Under the pieces are notes generated by a model. The model ran no database searches. It saw nothing but the letters and a program-made list of their open reading frames with translations, and was not told the origin of the DNA. A stretch of 64,000 bases of DNA from Drosophila pseudoobscura. Lineage: Eukaryota; Arthropoda; Insecta; Diptera; Drosophilidae. This document shows, piece after piece, positions 41,484 through 52,299 of this stretch (position 1 is the first letter of the stretch; each line of letters begins with the position of its first letter). The position numbers and the translations under genes are program-made. The DNA lies in assembly GCF_009870125.1 (NCBI RefSeq), contig NC_046683.1:18423001-18487000 (forward strand), given 5' to 3'.

Positions 41484-42416
41484 TGTAAGGAAAGGTATTC
41501 CCACACGTAGGGGGCGGTATAGGGTTAAGCGCTAACGGCCGTTATCCGGGGATATCCGGAGGCGGTGAATTCCCGAGGAGAGCTCTCCCGGGGACCCAAG
41601 ATGAGAGGGGAGGACCCCTGGAGAGAGAGAGCAGCGGGATGACGGGATCGGGCCGGCAGTGGCCCAGCGCATGACCAAATATGGTCATGAGATCACGCCA
41701 CCAGCCAGGTCCCGTTGGAAAGCGACAAGGGAATGAAGGAACGTCGATGGAAAAATACGGGCACCGCATGGCGGAAAGTGCCGTTAGCGCCAGGCGGCAT
41801 CGGCGGCATCGGCGGCGCCGACGCAGAAGCGAGCCTATAAGAGGAGGGCCGCGACCAGGAACGAGGACAGTCAGCGAGCGGAGCTAGCAAGAGTGAGACC
41901 GAGCGAAGGGAAAAGAGCTTTAGAAAGCGAACGCGTTGTGTGAGGATTGAGAGGCGGACTCGAGCGTGCAGCCAAGAGCCAAAGATCCCAATCCCTTGAA
42001 CCAACGGTGCCACGCTTGAAGTGCATCCCACAGGGAGTGAGGCACCCTCGGGCCGAAAAGCCAAGTGAGTCGAGTGATAGCGAACGCGTCAGGCGCCTGA
42101 CTGAGAGGCGGATTTGGGCCACGTGCCAAGAATCGCTAGCCCCAGTCAGTAGAGCCGGCGGTGCCACGCCGGGGGGGGTCCAGGGTGCGACACGCTCATC
42201 AAAACACAGAGGAGAACCAAGAGGAGAACCAGCACCGGAGTCGGAATAGCGTAAGATAGATTAAAGATACCAATAAAGCATATTGTCATACCAGTACAAA
42301 ACTCAACCCGTGCCTTCTTACTTGTCGTCGGGGCAACATACAAATATTGTTGCAGCGAGCCCACCGACCGCTGAGCCAGCCCAGCTGCATCAGACGGAAA
42401 AGAACGGTTCGTTACA
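41484..42416 (+). mobile_element. 3' LTR of the Gypsy-type element (933 bp)
   Basis: Starts TGTAAGGAAAGG after the polypurine tract and ends GGTTCGTTACA. It shares long stretches with the solo LTR at 60,951-61,777, including GCATGACCAAATATGG, GATCACGCCACC-GCCAGGTCCCGTT, and the end region GACCGCTGAGC-AGCCCAGC. A promoter-like CCTATAAGAGGAG at about 41,835 is followed about 30 bp later by GTCAGCGAG. LINE sequence resumes immediately after it. Confidence 0.85.
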
Positions 42417-43270
42417 GTATACTTATGGTGAAGTGTAATGGCGAAGGTCTCGATAACATTAGCCCGAAGTTTGTGAAAATCTTATGTATGTAATATGTAT
42501 CTTTAACACGGCTATAACTACGTCCTCCTTTCCAACTGAATGGAAAAACCGACAATTTTACCGATCCGAAAACCTAACAACGACTTTAGGCCCACTTCAA
42601 TACATCCGTTCCTATCAAAAGTCCTAAAAAATCTCATGTCCCTACAGATTGAATACTACCTGACAAACTACTCGCTATTAAACCACAAGCAGTCAGGTTT
42701 TCGAAAAAAACGAAGTTGTTTAAGCGCTGTAACGGATATTGTCGAAGATATTCGACAGCAACACGATAAGAACTGGGTTACGTTTTTAACACTTCTCGAC
42801 CACAGTAAGGCGTTCGACTCAGTCAACCATAATATTCTTTGCACAAAACTGACTAACCTTTTCAAAATCTCAGGGACTGCGGTAAATTTTGTAAAATCGT
42901 ACCTATCAATAAGATTGCAGGCAGTAGTAACCGGTACATATGCTTCCACTTTTAGGGTTCTTACACGGGGTATCTCTCAGGGATCAGTACTAGGGCTTTT
43001 ACTGTTTTCCATACATGTTAATGATCTACCCAGTGTCTTGTCTGACTGTGAAGTACATTTATATGCTGATGACGTTCAAATTTAAGTTAGTAGTCTCGTT
43101 AATGAAATAAATCTTTGTGACAATATGTCTAACAAAATGCTTTCCCTAATTGAGAAATGGGCAAAAGAGAATGTCCTGGGAATAAATCCTAAAAAATCAA
43201 AATGTATTGTAATTGCCAAAAAGCGGATTGATACAAAAAATCTATCCGGTATCTGGCTGGAGAGTCATCG
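42417..43270 (+). pseudogene. LINE reverse transcriptase fragment (Jockey/CR1-like)
   Basis: Contains the RT order: GLDNISPKFVKIL, FPTEWK, PIRKPN with a RPTS block, QSGFRKKRSC, FLTLLDHSKAFDSVNH (the first catalytic Asp region), RGISQGSVLG, and YADDVQI with the catalytic YADD. Stops and frameshifts occur at the start (near 42,487) and after YADDVQI (43,084); the thumb-like part reads KWAKENVLGINPKKSKC to about 43,250. This is the same clade and orientation as the endonuclease fragment at 20.2-20.97 kb, so both may be halves of one LINE separated by nested insertions; about 100 residues between them are missing. Confidence 0.82.
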
Positions 43271-44550
43271 AAAGACTATCCTTCTCAGATCATAAGTACA
43301 TTCAGTTCAAGTAAAATTCAAACACTCTTCGAAGATAACAGTCCATAGAAATTCCCGGAATTTGGAAACAAGCGCTCCAGTGTGTTAAGATTTTTCCAAA
43401 ATAGTGGTGCAATTCTGTTGAGGTAATTATCCATCCAGCTGTAGCGACCCGTTGAAAAATGTTCTGTTCTTTCTGGTCTAGAAGTTACGGATTGGTTATT
43501 CCCGGAGACCTCTATTGGACACGTGCCCGTACCAAAGTAGCACCGGTTGAACCCCACCGTTCGACGTGTGGATGAGGCGGTAGCCGAGGATATGGAATTG
43601 CTCCTCCAATAAACCAGATCGGTTTTATCTGCAATCTTCACCTGGACAAGTTCGACCCATGGGGATGAGCTGAGTGACTACTCAAATACACCAGTCGCCC
43701 CTCGCTCGATCCATATGTGCCGGCGTACATAACCTCACGCAGTAGATGGACCGCGGTCATTGACCCCTGGCCTCGAGAGCAGCTGATGTGACCTGCGCCC
43801 GGTACAATCTTGTGCCACCCGCAGACCTCGAGTAGGAACTCGGAACCCTGTTCTTTTATCCGCTTTCTGTTAAACAACGTTCTTTTGATACGGCAAATGC
43901 GCAAAAGCCAATTAAATCCGGTATAAACGAAATGGGAATTCCTGTTGTAACTATCCGTTGGTCTTCAACCATGATCACGGTTTTATACATATATTACTCA
44001 TGCTTTTGATGGATTTTCCATATACCCGGTTTTTGTCTGGTTTTGGCACTGACCAAGTTAACGTAATGCAGTTTAAAGCTTTCTTGTTCCTAACCATTTT
44101 TATAGATTTAAGATTACTATACCCTACCTCGCCCCTATGATACTCTTTCCCCCGTATATGCTGTATAGTTGTACCCTGTACATGTAAGAAAATATCGAAT
44201 AGCAGGCTTGTATTAGGGACTAGATTCTATTAGCGTTAGGTTTTATAGGAATTTAAACGAAGAACTATGGATTGCGTAAATAGAGTTAGTTTGGAAATGA
44301 ACCAAGGCTAAATATATTATATCGGAACCATGCAACCGCGTCTGACGGAGATGTGACCCACCGCAGTCTTTGTTGGAGGGATCCTGACTGTTAATAGGTG
44401 GCCCTGAAGGATCATGGTAGGGTGGGCGATCTGACCGGTGATCTTTTTCGTTTACGTATCCATGCTGATCTGTCCCTTTGACCCCCTGTATCCCGTTTCC
44501 GAGATCCTTCAAAACCTTCAAAAAAAGGAGGAATTGGCGAAAATCCTCTA
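43271..44550. other. Unassigned repeat-like DNA
   Basis: Minus-strand ORFs of 107, 88 and 105 aa run through the segment but show no family resemblance. An initial YPSQIIS-like phrase could be the LINE tail. No terminal repeats were found. Probably decayed retroelement sequence. Confidence 0.4.
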
Positions 44551-44570
44551 GCTGAACCATTCACGAGGGT

Positions 44571-44646
44571 GCCGGCTGGGCAATGGACACTGCATTACCC
44601 CGGACAAGGGTAATGCACTGTCGCTTGCTCTGTCCGGGGTAATGCA
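44571..44646 (+). other. LINE leader hairpins with HDV-ribozyme-like core motif
   Basis: GCCGGCTGGGCAA (44,571-44,583) equals the second P1 strand plus J1.1/4 of HDV-type self-cleaving ribozymes. It is followed by a 10-bp stem TGCATTACCC/GGGTAATGCA (44,591-44,600 and 44,608-44,617) with a 7-nt loop in the P4 position. An alternative 16-bp stem pairs 44,591-44,606 with 44,631-44,646. A convincing first P1 strand and a J4/2 CNAA are not seen, so it is a partial or decayed candidate. Confidence 0.4.
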
Positions 44647-44800
44647 GAGTCTAGCTCAGGCTATGGTACAGCGTCTTCCCGATTAAAAGTAGGGGGAACC
44701 GAACCAGGGCCATGGCTAGAGGTGCCTGGCGGTCAGGCCTAAAACGCTAGGGGGTGCTCCCCCCGAAAAATATTAACCAGTATGGACCCTCCGACCAAAT

Positions 44801-45774
44801 ATGGAGGCGAAGATAGATGAAGCACGGGTTGGGATGTCAACCCAAACGTCGGTGGGAAGCGTGACTGCTAACACCGGCGGGCACGGGGAGGAGCAATCCT
44901 CTCTGCGAATCGCCAGCGGTCACACCTCAGACTTGGCGGGAGCAGGATAAGTCTGTTGTAAAGCTACTGCCCCAACAACAGCAACAAAAACAACTCTCTC
45001 CGCAGCCTGCAAGTTGAGCCGCACAGATGCCGTAGTCGACACAGACACGGATCTGGAGAGCGTGCTCTCTCTAAGCAGGACGGAGGAAGAGAGCTTTCTC
45101 TGCTCGCCGGAACCAGGCATCAGCACCCTGCGTAGGGAAGGGCCGAAGCGTTCCAAGGAGGGGATGAATGCCAAAGCACAATACAAAGCGGCCCTTAACA
45201 TCAAAAGCCGGCTGCAAGGTAAAGTAGACATCTCCCAGGAGGAGAAGGTCAAGCTAGCCTGGGCCGAGCAGCGAGTAGAGGAGGGCCGGCTACATTACGC
45301 TCAGATGACACAGATGAGGGCGTCGAATGGCGAATATGCCAATAAGGTGGAGGAGATGATGGCCACCAAGAGGCAACGCTCGACTGCGAGTGCCATTAAA
45401 GACACTCCAGCGAGCAAGCGGCAACGCGGGCCCAAGAGTGCAGCCCCTCCACCGAAAGCGGCCAAGAAGCCAGCGAAACCGAATGCGAGGGTCAGCGATG
45501 TGACCAAACGACATTTGATCGTTGCACTCATCGACCGGAGCGGCAAGATGTCAGTGGCACAGTGGAAGCTGGTGCACGCGCGTCTCGTCGACGCACTGTT
45601 TGCACATATGGAGGAAGACCCCGCGGCCCCAATGCCCACGTTCGATGGTGCTAGGTGGCTAAATGGGGTTAAAATCCTAAAGTGCAACGACGATCCAACC
45701 CCAAGGGGGGCCAATGTGTTATCCTCCAAATAAACAAGGAGGCAGAGGATCTGCTGTATCCCAAGTTCGGATGA
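44801..45774 (+). pseudogene. LOA/Bilbo-like ORF1 (Gag-like)
   Basis: Starting at ATG 44,801 (MEAKIDEARVG) one frame runs to about 45,715 with a single in-frame TAA at 44,948-44,950. A frameshift then moves the reading to a last segment ending LLYPKFG and a TGA at 45,772-45,774. The product is highly charged: an acidic N-terminal third, a helical Ala/Gln/Glu middle (KVKLAWAEQRVEEGRL), a basic linker (KAAKKPAKPN), and a C-terminal domain with VTKRHLIVALIDRSG and FDGARWLNGVKI. The last part resembles the nucleic-acid-binding C-terminal domain of ORF1 in the LOA group; no CCHC knuckles are present. It is defective. Confidence 0.65.
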
Positions 45775-45833
45775 GGAAGACGATGACCTGACGCTAGTAG
45801 TCAACCAGTCAGGTGGAAGTGAGCCAGCCACCC

Positions 45834-47801
45834 ATGCTGAGTGTGCTGCAGCTCAACTTGCATAAAAGCAAGATAGCGTCCGCGGAGCTCCTCATCGCTA
45901 CGGAGCAAGGGCTCGCCGACATAGTTCTAGTCCAGGAGCCCTGGATTGCGACAGGCAACTCAGTGGCCGGACTAAAGTCCTCAAATCATAACCTGTTCTA
46001 CTCAACATCGGTAAGAAGGAACAGAACCGTCGTACTCGTACGAAAAGGAATCCATGCTTACCTTATGTCTCATTACAGCACGGATGACCTGACGGTTCTG
46101 ATGCTGGAAAGTGAGGAAAAGCGCCTTCTGGTAGCTTCCTGCTACATGGCTCACGACAGACCCTCACCACCTGACGAGCTCAGGAGCCTGGTGACAGAAG
46201 CCGGCACCAAAAAATATCAACTCGTCATCGGGACGGACGCCAATGCCCACCACAATGTGTGGGGAAGCACCGACATCAATGACAGAGGTGAGTCACTCTT
46301 AGACTTTCTACTAGCAACTAATCTATATATAGCAAACGTTGAAGAGGAGCACACCTTCGTAGGACCAACCTCATCCAACGTGCTAGACCTAAAAAAGAGG
46401 TCCAAGCCACTCTGGTGGGGCCGGGATCTCTCTCTTCAAAGGGACAACCTCAAGGAATTCTTTAAGATCGCCAAACAAGTGAACGAAGGGATCGTTTATG
46501 AGGAATACAGACTCCTACTCAGCAGCTACAAGAAGGAAATACGTAAAGCACAACGGAACTCGTGGAGGACCTTCTGCTCCAACATCGAGAAAGTACCAGA
46601 AACCGCACGGCTACGGAAACTGCTCTCTAAGCAGCCTACCATACAAAGTCAATTAAAGCTAGATGACGGACAGTGGACAGAGGGCAGTGATGAAGCCCTA
46701 ACAGCACGAATGGAGGAACATTTCCCTGGTTGCACCGAGGTCGCTGATGCCAAAGAGCACCAGGACCTAGCTACCTAGAGGAACAATACCCCCCAACAGA
46801 TCTGTTAACCACTAAGGGAATCCACTGGGTAATAGAATCCTTTGCGGGCACAAAAGCACCAGGACTTGACGGGGTATTCCCAGCCATGATGCAGGCGACC
46901 AAAGCGGCGATTATCCCTTACCCCTCCGCAATATTCACAGCTTGTTTAAGTACAGGCTATATCCCTATCCAATGGAGAACCTAGAGTTGTCTTCCTCCCA
47001 AAGGCAGGAAAGTGCAGCCATGCGAGTCCCAAGGACTATAGACCGATAAGCCTTACCTCCTTTATATTAAAAACACTAGAAAAGCTGCTGGTATGAGGTA
47101 GGGGGACTGATGTCAACCAACCATGCCTATCCTAAAGGGAAATCGGTGGAGAGAGCCCTTCACAATAAAAAGTATGCACTGGGAGTATTCGTGGACATCT
47201 CCGGAGCATTTAACAACGTGGCTACGAAAGCAATAACAAATCGCCTGGTAGCGACTAATACACACCCAGCGATCAACCTGTGGATAAGGAACCTCATAGG
47301 CTGCAGACGGGTGCAATCAGAGTGGGGCAGCGCTTCTATGTTAAGAGAGGCACACCTAAGGGTTGAGTCCTGTCGCTCGTCCTGTGGAATCTGGTGGTCG
47401 ACGACCTCATCAAGAGATTTGAAAGGAAGGCCCCGAAAATAACAGCTTATGCAGATGACATAAGCATACTTATTACAGGTGTATGTCCATCGACCTTCAG
47501 CTCCTTAATGGAACGTACACTCAGGGAGATACGTGAGTGGGCGGATGAAGTAGGACTCAGTATCAACGTGGACAAGATGGTACCAAGAGGTACAAGATAC
47601 CAATATGGACCCGCCGAAGATCAAACTAGGCTAACCCCAAAAACACAAGTCAGATGCCTGGGCACATTACTGGACAGTAAACTGGAATGGAAACCCAATG
47701 AATTGGAAAGGGTAAAGAAGGCTACCATTGCGCTTTACGCATCCAAGAAGATGCTCAGCAGCACATGGGGCCTGTCACCTGCTCTAATGCACTGGATTTA
47801 A
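45834..47801 (+). pseudogene. LOA/Bilbo-like ORF2: endonuclease and reverse transcriptase
   Basis: The first ATG is 45,834. Endonuclease motifs appear in order: LQLNLHKSK, VLVQEPW, and GTDANAHHNVWGS (DxN-xH). The frame then jumps from SSNVLDL to KPLWWGRDLS, so the SDH end of the endonuclease is deleted. RT blocks follow in broken frames: GTKAPGLDGVFPAMM near 46,860, DYRPISLTSF near 47,040, FVDISGAFNN near 47,190 and YADDISILI near 47,447 (catalytic YADD retained), then LGTLLDSKLEW. Several stops (for example 46,777 and 47,780s) and frameshifts are present. The RNase H portion continues at 49.2 kb after the inserted segment. Confidence 0.75.
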
Positions 47802-47867
47802 TGTCGGTGGTGCGACCAACTATATGGAGTCTTAGTATGGTGGCAAGCTACGGAAAAGAAGACGTAT

Positions 47868-47995
47868 CATAAGCTTATGGAAAATACTCAGCGACAGGCT
47901 CTGCTCCGTTATACTGCATATTAAAAAGCACTCGAACCTATACTTTGAACATTCACGCTCGCCTGATTGCGGGAAAGGCAGCACAGCGCCTAGTC
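47868..47995. repeat. 128-bp direct repeat, left copy
   Basis: LINE sequence from CATAAGCTTATGG to AGCGCCTAGTC, repeated at 49,081-49,208 with several substitutions. The two copies flank the inserted 1,085-bp segment. Confidence 0.9.
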
Positions 47996-49080
47996 CCAAT
48001 AGTTTAGTACCGTAAGAGCGTACTTAATAGATAATAAAATGAGTGCTCGTAGCCCACGAAAAGCTACACTTTTGTCGTGGAAGCATGTGGCAAAAAGAAT
48101 TATCTATGCAAAACAGCACCTCACAAAGGCTCAAGGAAAAATGGAGGAATATACTGTGGTCCGATGAAAGCAAAATTGTTTTGTTTGGGGGAAAAGGGTC
48201 TCTGTCGTATGTACGAAGACCACCAAATACAGAATACCAGCAAGGTTCACGTGTAAAACCGTTAAACATGGAGGGACAAGCATCATGGTATGGGCATGCT
48301 GTTCCTACTATAGAGTGGGTCCAATATATTGGATCAAGTCCATAATGGATGTGGAATTGCGTTATACGGAGTTCGAAATGCCGCTGTTTTGGGTCTTCCA
48401 GCAGGACAACGACCCGAAACATACCAGCAAGAATGATCAGAAGTGATTTGCGGACAACTCTGTTGTTCTAATCGATTGGCCTGCGCAGACCCTATGGAAA
48501 ATCTTTGGACTGATGTAAAAAAAGATGTTTCCAATGCAAAACCGAAGAGTAACAAAGATCGTTGGGCCACAGTGCAGTATTCTTGGAAGAATATCCCCAA
48601 GGTGCGAGAATTTTTCGGCTCAGCTGTATATATGTACATACATATATAACCATTTAGCAGCCGTGAGAGCTTTAAGAAACTATTAATAAATAAACCGATT
48701 ATATTGAATTCCCGTTAATTGTTGCCGTTTTAAGGTTCATGTGGCGCCGAGATGACATAACCCAGCAAAAGTAGAGTCTTTTTTACGGTTTGCTACCGAT
48801 TTCTCAGCCTATTTGCACCGCAAGCAACTCCCGCTCGACTTCGTCCCGCTGTCTCATCTCCCTACACTGTTATTTGTCTGTGAATTGTTCCGTCTGAATC
48901 TTGAACCGGCCGCGAATCTTATTTTTTTGTCTTTGTTTCTAATGCTTCATCTCGTGAACCGATCTCTCCCTACCCCATCCCCACTCTAACCGACTATCCA
49001 TGAGACCGGCAGCAACGCGTGAGAGCTTGAAAACCTTAATCGGGGTCTGAAGTCTGAAGTCGGGGTCTTCCATCAACTCT
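47996..49080 (+). mobile_element. Inserted segment: Tc1-like 3' part plus LINE-leader-like DNA
   Basis: Contains the C-terminal two thirds of a Tc1-like transposase (starting inside the segment reading TVRAYLIDNK) followed by about 430 bp of a leader-like sequence. The same composite recurs at about 50,578-51,719, joined there to a Jockey-like LINE. Copy 1 retains a transposase stretch (SARSPRKATLL) that is scrambled in copy 2, so neither is a direct copy of the other. Confidence 0.75.
48005..48650 (+). pseudogene. Tc1-like transposase relic, copy 1
   Basis: Blocks in shifting frames: RAYLIDNK, SWKHVAKR, then WSDESKIVLFGGKG (first Asp of the catalytic triad in a similar context), GGTSIMVWAC, VFQQDNDPKHTSK (second Asp) and an ENLWTDVKKDV segment with the final Glu. 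DNA-binding N-terminal domains are absent in this copy. There are frameshifts around 48,150, 48,260 and 48,340. The spacing fits a DD34E Tc1-type enzyme. It is inactive. Confidence 0.75.
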
Positions 49081-49208
49081 CATAAGCTTATGGAAAATAC
49101 TCAGCGACAGGCTCTACTCCGTATTACTGCAAATTAAAAAGCACTCGAAACTATACTTGGAACATTCACGCTCGCCTGATTGCGGGAAAGGCAGCACAGC
49201 GCCTAGTC
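49081..49208. repeat. 128-bp direct repeat, right copy
   Basis: Second copy of 47,868-47,995; LINE coding sequence continues after it toward the RNase H domain. Confidence 0.9.
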
Positions 49209-49880
49209 GCATCAGGAGTAATGTCGGCACAAGGATACGGGCATAATTCAATCGGCGGGGACATGACCAGATCTACTGATTATATGACCCCCCAAACTTG
49301 CCTTGACATCAAAACTATCTCAACTTTGGTAAAGAGAGAGCACACGATGTGGCCAGCCTATTCGTCTGTCAGTTCCAGAAGTGTCTTGGCGAGCAGGGTG
49401 GCACTAGACACCCTAAGCTCGACAAAGTCAGTGCGGATCTACTGGGTTCCCAGCCACCAAGGCATCGAAGGAAACGAGGCGGCGGACGTCCTGGCTAAGG
49501 AAGGCGTCGGGCTGGCGAATGAGAGAACCGAGAATGTGCCTGTATCCCTTAGAACGCTACAAAGCGATTTAGAGATGCAGGCCAGAACCTCGAAATCATG
49601 TGCAAAGAACGCAATGAGAAACTCAGCCACAACCTTCTGCACCTACCACGAAAGGACTGCAGATTGTTAATGGGTATACTAACAGGTAACTGCGTGGCTG
49701 CGTGCGGCACTTGCAACAAAGCTAGGCATCGCCAACAGAGACAGTTGTAGGAAATGTGACGAACCTGGGGTATTCGAAACCCTGAAACATCTCATCTAAA
49801 ACTGTACGGCTCACGTAAGGGCAAGGAGAGAATACTTGGGCGCACCACTAATGGCATCACTGTAAGGTGCCTCCAAGAAA
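49209..49880 (+). pseudogene. LOA/Bilbo-like ORF2: RNase H domain
   Basis: An open stretch (49,221-49,670) carries a RNase H C-terminal half: SVSSRSVLASRVALDTL, then VRIYWVPSHQGIEGNEAADVLAKEG, where the H and the later D are conserved catalytic or active-site residues. The first Asp-containing strands are absent or scrambled. After 49,670 the frame breaks but CGTCNKARHRQ-type and LGAPLMASL phrases of the LINE C-terminus are visible to about 49,880. It follows the right 128-bp repeat. Confidence 0.7.
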
Positions 49881-50284
49881 CTACTGGCCTATGCGAATAA
49901 AATCCTATATGCAATCTCTTAAGAGAACACTCTACATTTCTACTTCTCTTACGTCGCCTCGACACGAGATGAAGAGAGCTTTCTGGAAGAGACGTTCATT
50001 TATTCATTCTCACCGTCGCGCTCACCAGCAGCCAGCAGTGGAAATCAACGCTTGCGCTGCCGAAATATTCAATTTTGTTTGCGATCATGGACCGTGGCTA
50101 TGCCCATACATTTTTGTTGGTCGAAAAACGTCTGAAGAACCCCATTGTGTATAGACCCTAGGACCCTAGGCACTTTACTGTAATATCATGTCTCCTCTCT
50201 GAGAGAAGTGTGCTTACTCTCTCTCAATAGGCAATTTCGCGAAAGAAGAGCGAAAATGAGCACCAACAAAAATAGCTCTAGTAA
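49881..50284. other. Unassigned segment
   Basis: About 400 bp between the LINE end and the second Tc1-like relic. One 95-aa ORF (49,867-50,154) crosses the junction and has no recognisable domain. A short repeated CCTAGGACCCTAGG motif lies at about 50,156-50,171. Confidence 0.4.
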
Positions 50285-51235
50285 TTGTTTTATGTTAAAG
50301 CTTCTACTTTTCGGAGCGGAAAGTGCGGAAAGCACTGTACTGAAGAGCAGAGGCAAGTAATCGAAAAGCTAATTTCAGAAGGCATTAGCTATTCTCAGGT
50401 GAGACAACTGATTAGTTGCTCAAATAAAATGATGAAATATCGTGTAAAGCCAGAAAAACGTAGAAGAAATGCCGCAATATTCCTGTTAATGATAAGAGCC
50501 ACTGTTTCGTGAAAGCAGGAAAGACCCTTTAAAGCCGGCCACAGAGCTTAAAAAAGACCTAAAAATATCGGCAAGTATTAGTACCGTAAGAGCGTACTTA
50601 ATAGATAATAAAAGATAATATAATAAATATAAATAAAACATAATAATAATAAATAGTTACACGTTTGTCGTGGAAGCATGTGGCAAAAAGAATTATATAT
50701 GGAAAACAGCACCTCACAAAGGCCCAAGGAAAAATGGAGGAACATAGTGTGGTCCGATGAAAGCAAAATTGTTTTGTTTGGGGGAAAAGGGTCTCGGTCG
50801 TATGTACGAAGAACACCAAATACAGAATACCAGCAATGTTCACGTGTAACACCGTTAAACAGGGAGGGACAAGCATCATGGTATGGGCATGCTTTTCCTA
50901 CTATAGAGTGGGTCCAATATATTGGATCAAGTCCATAATGGATGTGGAAATACTCGAAACAGTGATGCTGCGTTATGCGGAGTTCGAAATGCCGCTGTTT
51001 TGGGTCTTCTAGCAGGACAACGACCCGAAACATACCAGCAAGAATGCTCAGAAGTGATTCGCGGACAACTCTGTTGTTCTAATCGATTGGCCTGCGCAGA
51101 CCCTATAGAAAATCTTTGGACTGATGTAAAAAAAGATGTTTCAGATGCAAAACCGAAGAGTAACAAAGATCGTTGGGCCACAGTGCAGTATTCTTGGAAG
51201 AATATCGGCTCCGCTGTATATGTATATGTACATAT
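50285..51235 (+). pseudogene. Tc1-like transposase relic, copy 2
   Basis: Keeps the N-terminal DNA-binding part, GKHCTEEQRQVIEKLISEG with ISYSQVRQLISCS as a helix-turn-helix, that copy 1 lacks. After a gap and an AT-rich insertion (about 50,610-50,660) the catalytic blocks follow: WSDESKIVLFGGKG, VFQQDNDPKHTSK in a shifted frame, and DPIENLWTDVKKDV with the final Glu. Multiple frameshifts and stops are present. The same downstream 470 bp follow as in copy 1. Length and motifs indicate a Tc1-like DD34E element; the subfamily is not named. Confidence 0.78.
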
Positions 51236-51249
51236 AACCAATTAGCAGC

Positions 51250-51783
51250 CGTGAGAGCTTTAAGGAACTATTAATGAATAAACCGATTATATTGAATTCC
51301 CGTTAATTGTGGCCGTATTTAAGGAGATGATTGTGGCGCCGAGATGACATAACCTAGCAAAAGTAGAGTCTTTTTTAGGGCTTGCTACCGATTTCTCAGC
51401 CTATTTGGACCGGTGCGATCAAGGAAGAATGGGCATATCGAGATGCAATAACACCGCAAGCAGCTTCCGCTCGACTTCGTCCCGCTGTCTCATCTCCCTA
51501 GACTGTTATTTGTCTGTGAATTCTTCCGTCTTAATCTTGAACCGCCCGCGAATTTTAGTTTTTTGTCTTTGTTTCTAATGCTTCATCTCGTAAACCGATC
51601 TCTCCCTACCCCATTCCTACTCTATCCGACTATCCATGAGACCGCCAGCAACGCGTGAGAGCTTGAAAACCTTTATCGGGGTCTGAAGTCTGATTTTCAG
51701 ACTATTTCCATCAATTCTCATGAGCGTCGGCCTCACACGCTCCAAGAAAGGATTCCAATAGGCCAAAGCCGACGACCGACTTA
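51250..51783 (+). other. Leader-like region shared with 48.66-49.08 kb
   Basis: About 470 bp nearly identical to the tail of the inserted segment in the LOA element, with recognisable phrases CCGATTATATTGAATTCCCG, GGCGCCGAGATGACATAACC and CCGACTATCCATGAGACCG. Here it runs directly into a Jockey-like ORF1, so it may be that LINE's 5' untranslated region. Confidence 0.6.
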
Positions 51784-52299
51784 ATGTCTCCACGGTTAGT
51801 GGCCGCCACCTCGACTGAGCTCATTGATTTGGGATCAGCTGCCGCTCCCCTACCCGATTTGGAGGGCTTCGTCACAGTCAGAAGGAGGGAGAGGAAGAAT
51901 CGGAAGAAGCATACCAATCGACTTGTTGGTGTTGCTCCGAGCTGCGAACATCTGAGTGTGATGCAGAGCAGCAAATACCTGCATATTGGTTAATTTTCTA
52001 CCGCAACGGGTCCAGAGGCGGTGGTGAAATTTGTTGCTGATAATCTCAAGGTGCCGGAGGCGGAAATTTCTTGCGTGAAATTGGTCAAGCGAGATGCTGA
52101 TTTATCAGAGTTGAAGTTCGTAAATTTCAAACTTGATGATAGATTCTGGCCAGTATCGGTAGGGGTTTCCCGCTTTGTGCATAGACAGAGGCCGGAAGCT
52201 GATTTGACGGCAGTTAATCTGTGTGCAGCTGTGCCATTGCGGACGTCCACGCCGACTCAGAAAGCTCCAGTTCCATCCACTTCAAAAAACCCCCAGTGA
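51784..52299 (+). pseudogene. Jockey-like LINE ORF1 fragment (Gag-like)
   Basis: One frame from ATG 51,784 to 52,299 has a single in-frame TAA at 51,991-51,993. The N-terminal part is Ser/Ala/Leu-rich and basic (VTVRRRERKNRKK). After the stop the reading KFVADNLKVPEAEISCVKLVKRDADLSELKF-type region resembles the RNA-recognition-like segment of Jockey-clade ORF1, followed by FWPVSVGVSRFVH. The CCHC knuckles expected further on are absent, and the sequence then drifts into poorly readable DNA before the endonuclease. Confidence 0.6.

Larger units (their letters stand above)
37301..42416 (+). mobile_element. 3' half of a Gypsy-superfamily LTR retroelement
   Basis: Order from left: integrase relic, spacer with short repeats, a degraded Gln-rich ORF, a TATCGA repeat array, a polypurine tract, and a 933-bp 3' LTR. 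The 5' LTR, gag, protease, RT and RNase H are missing to the left, where the Maverick begins. A related but diverged solo LTR sits at 60,951-61,777. The long region (about 3.1 kb) between integrase and LTR is unusual and would correspond to an env-position ORF plus non-coding DNA. Confidence 0.85.
44560..49880 (+). mobile_element. LOA/Bilbo-like LINE, degraded and interrupted
   Basis: The order is leader with a strong hairpin, ORF1, ORF2 endonuclease, RT and a C-terminal RNase H domain; a RNase H after the RT is the mark of the I/LOA-type LINEs. Frames are broken in many places, an internal deletion removes the end of the endonuclease, and a 1,085-bp foreign segment (47,996-49,080) sits between RT and RNase H, flanked by 128-bp direct repeats. 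Resemblance to Bilbo/TRIM of obscura-group flies is from memory. Confidence 0.75.

Noticed and set aside
44571..44646. Complete HDV-like ribozyme
   Set aside because: Only the second P1 strand, J1.1/4 and a P4-like hairpin are seen; no good first P1 strand, P3 or J4/2. Kept only as a partial candidate.
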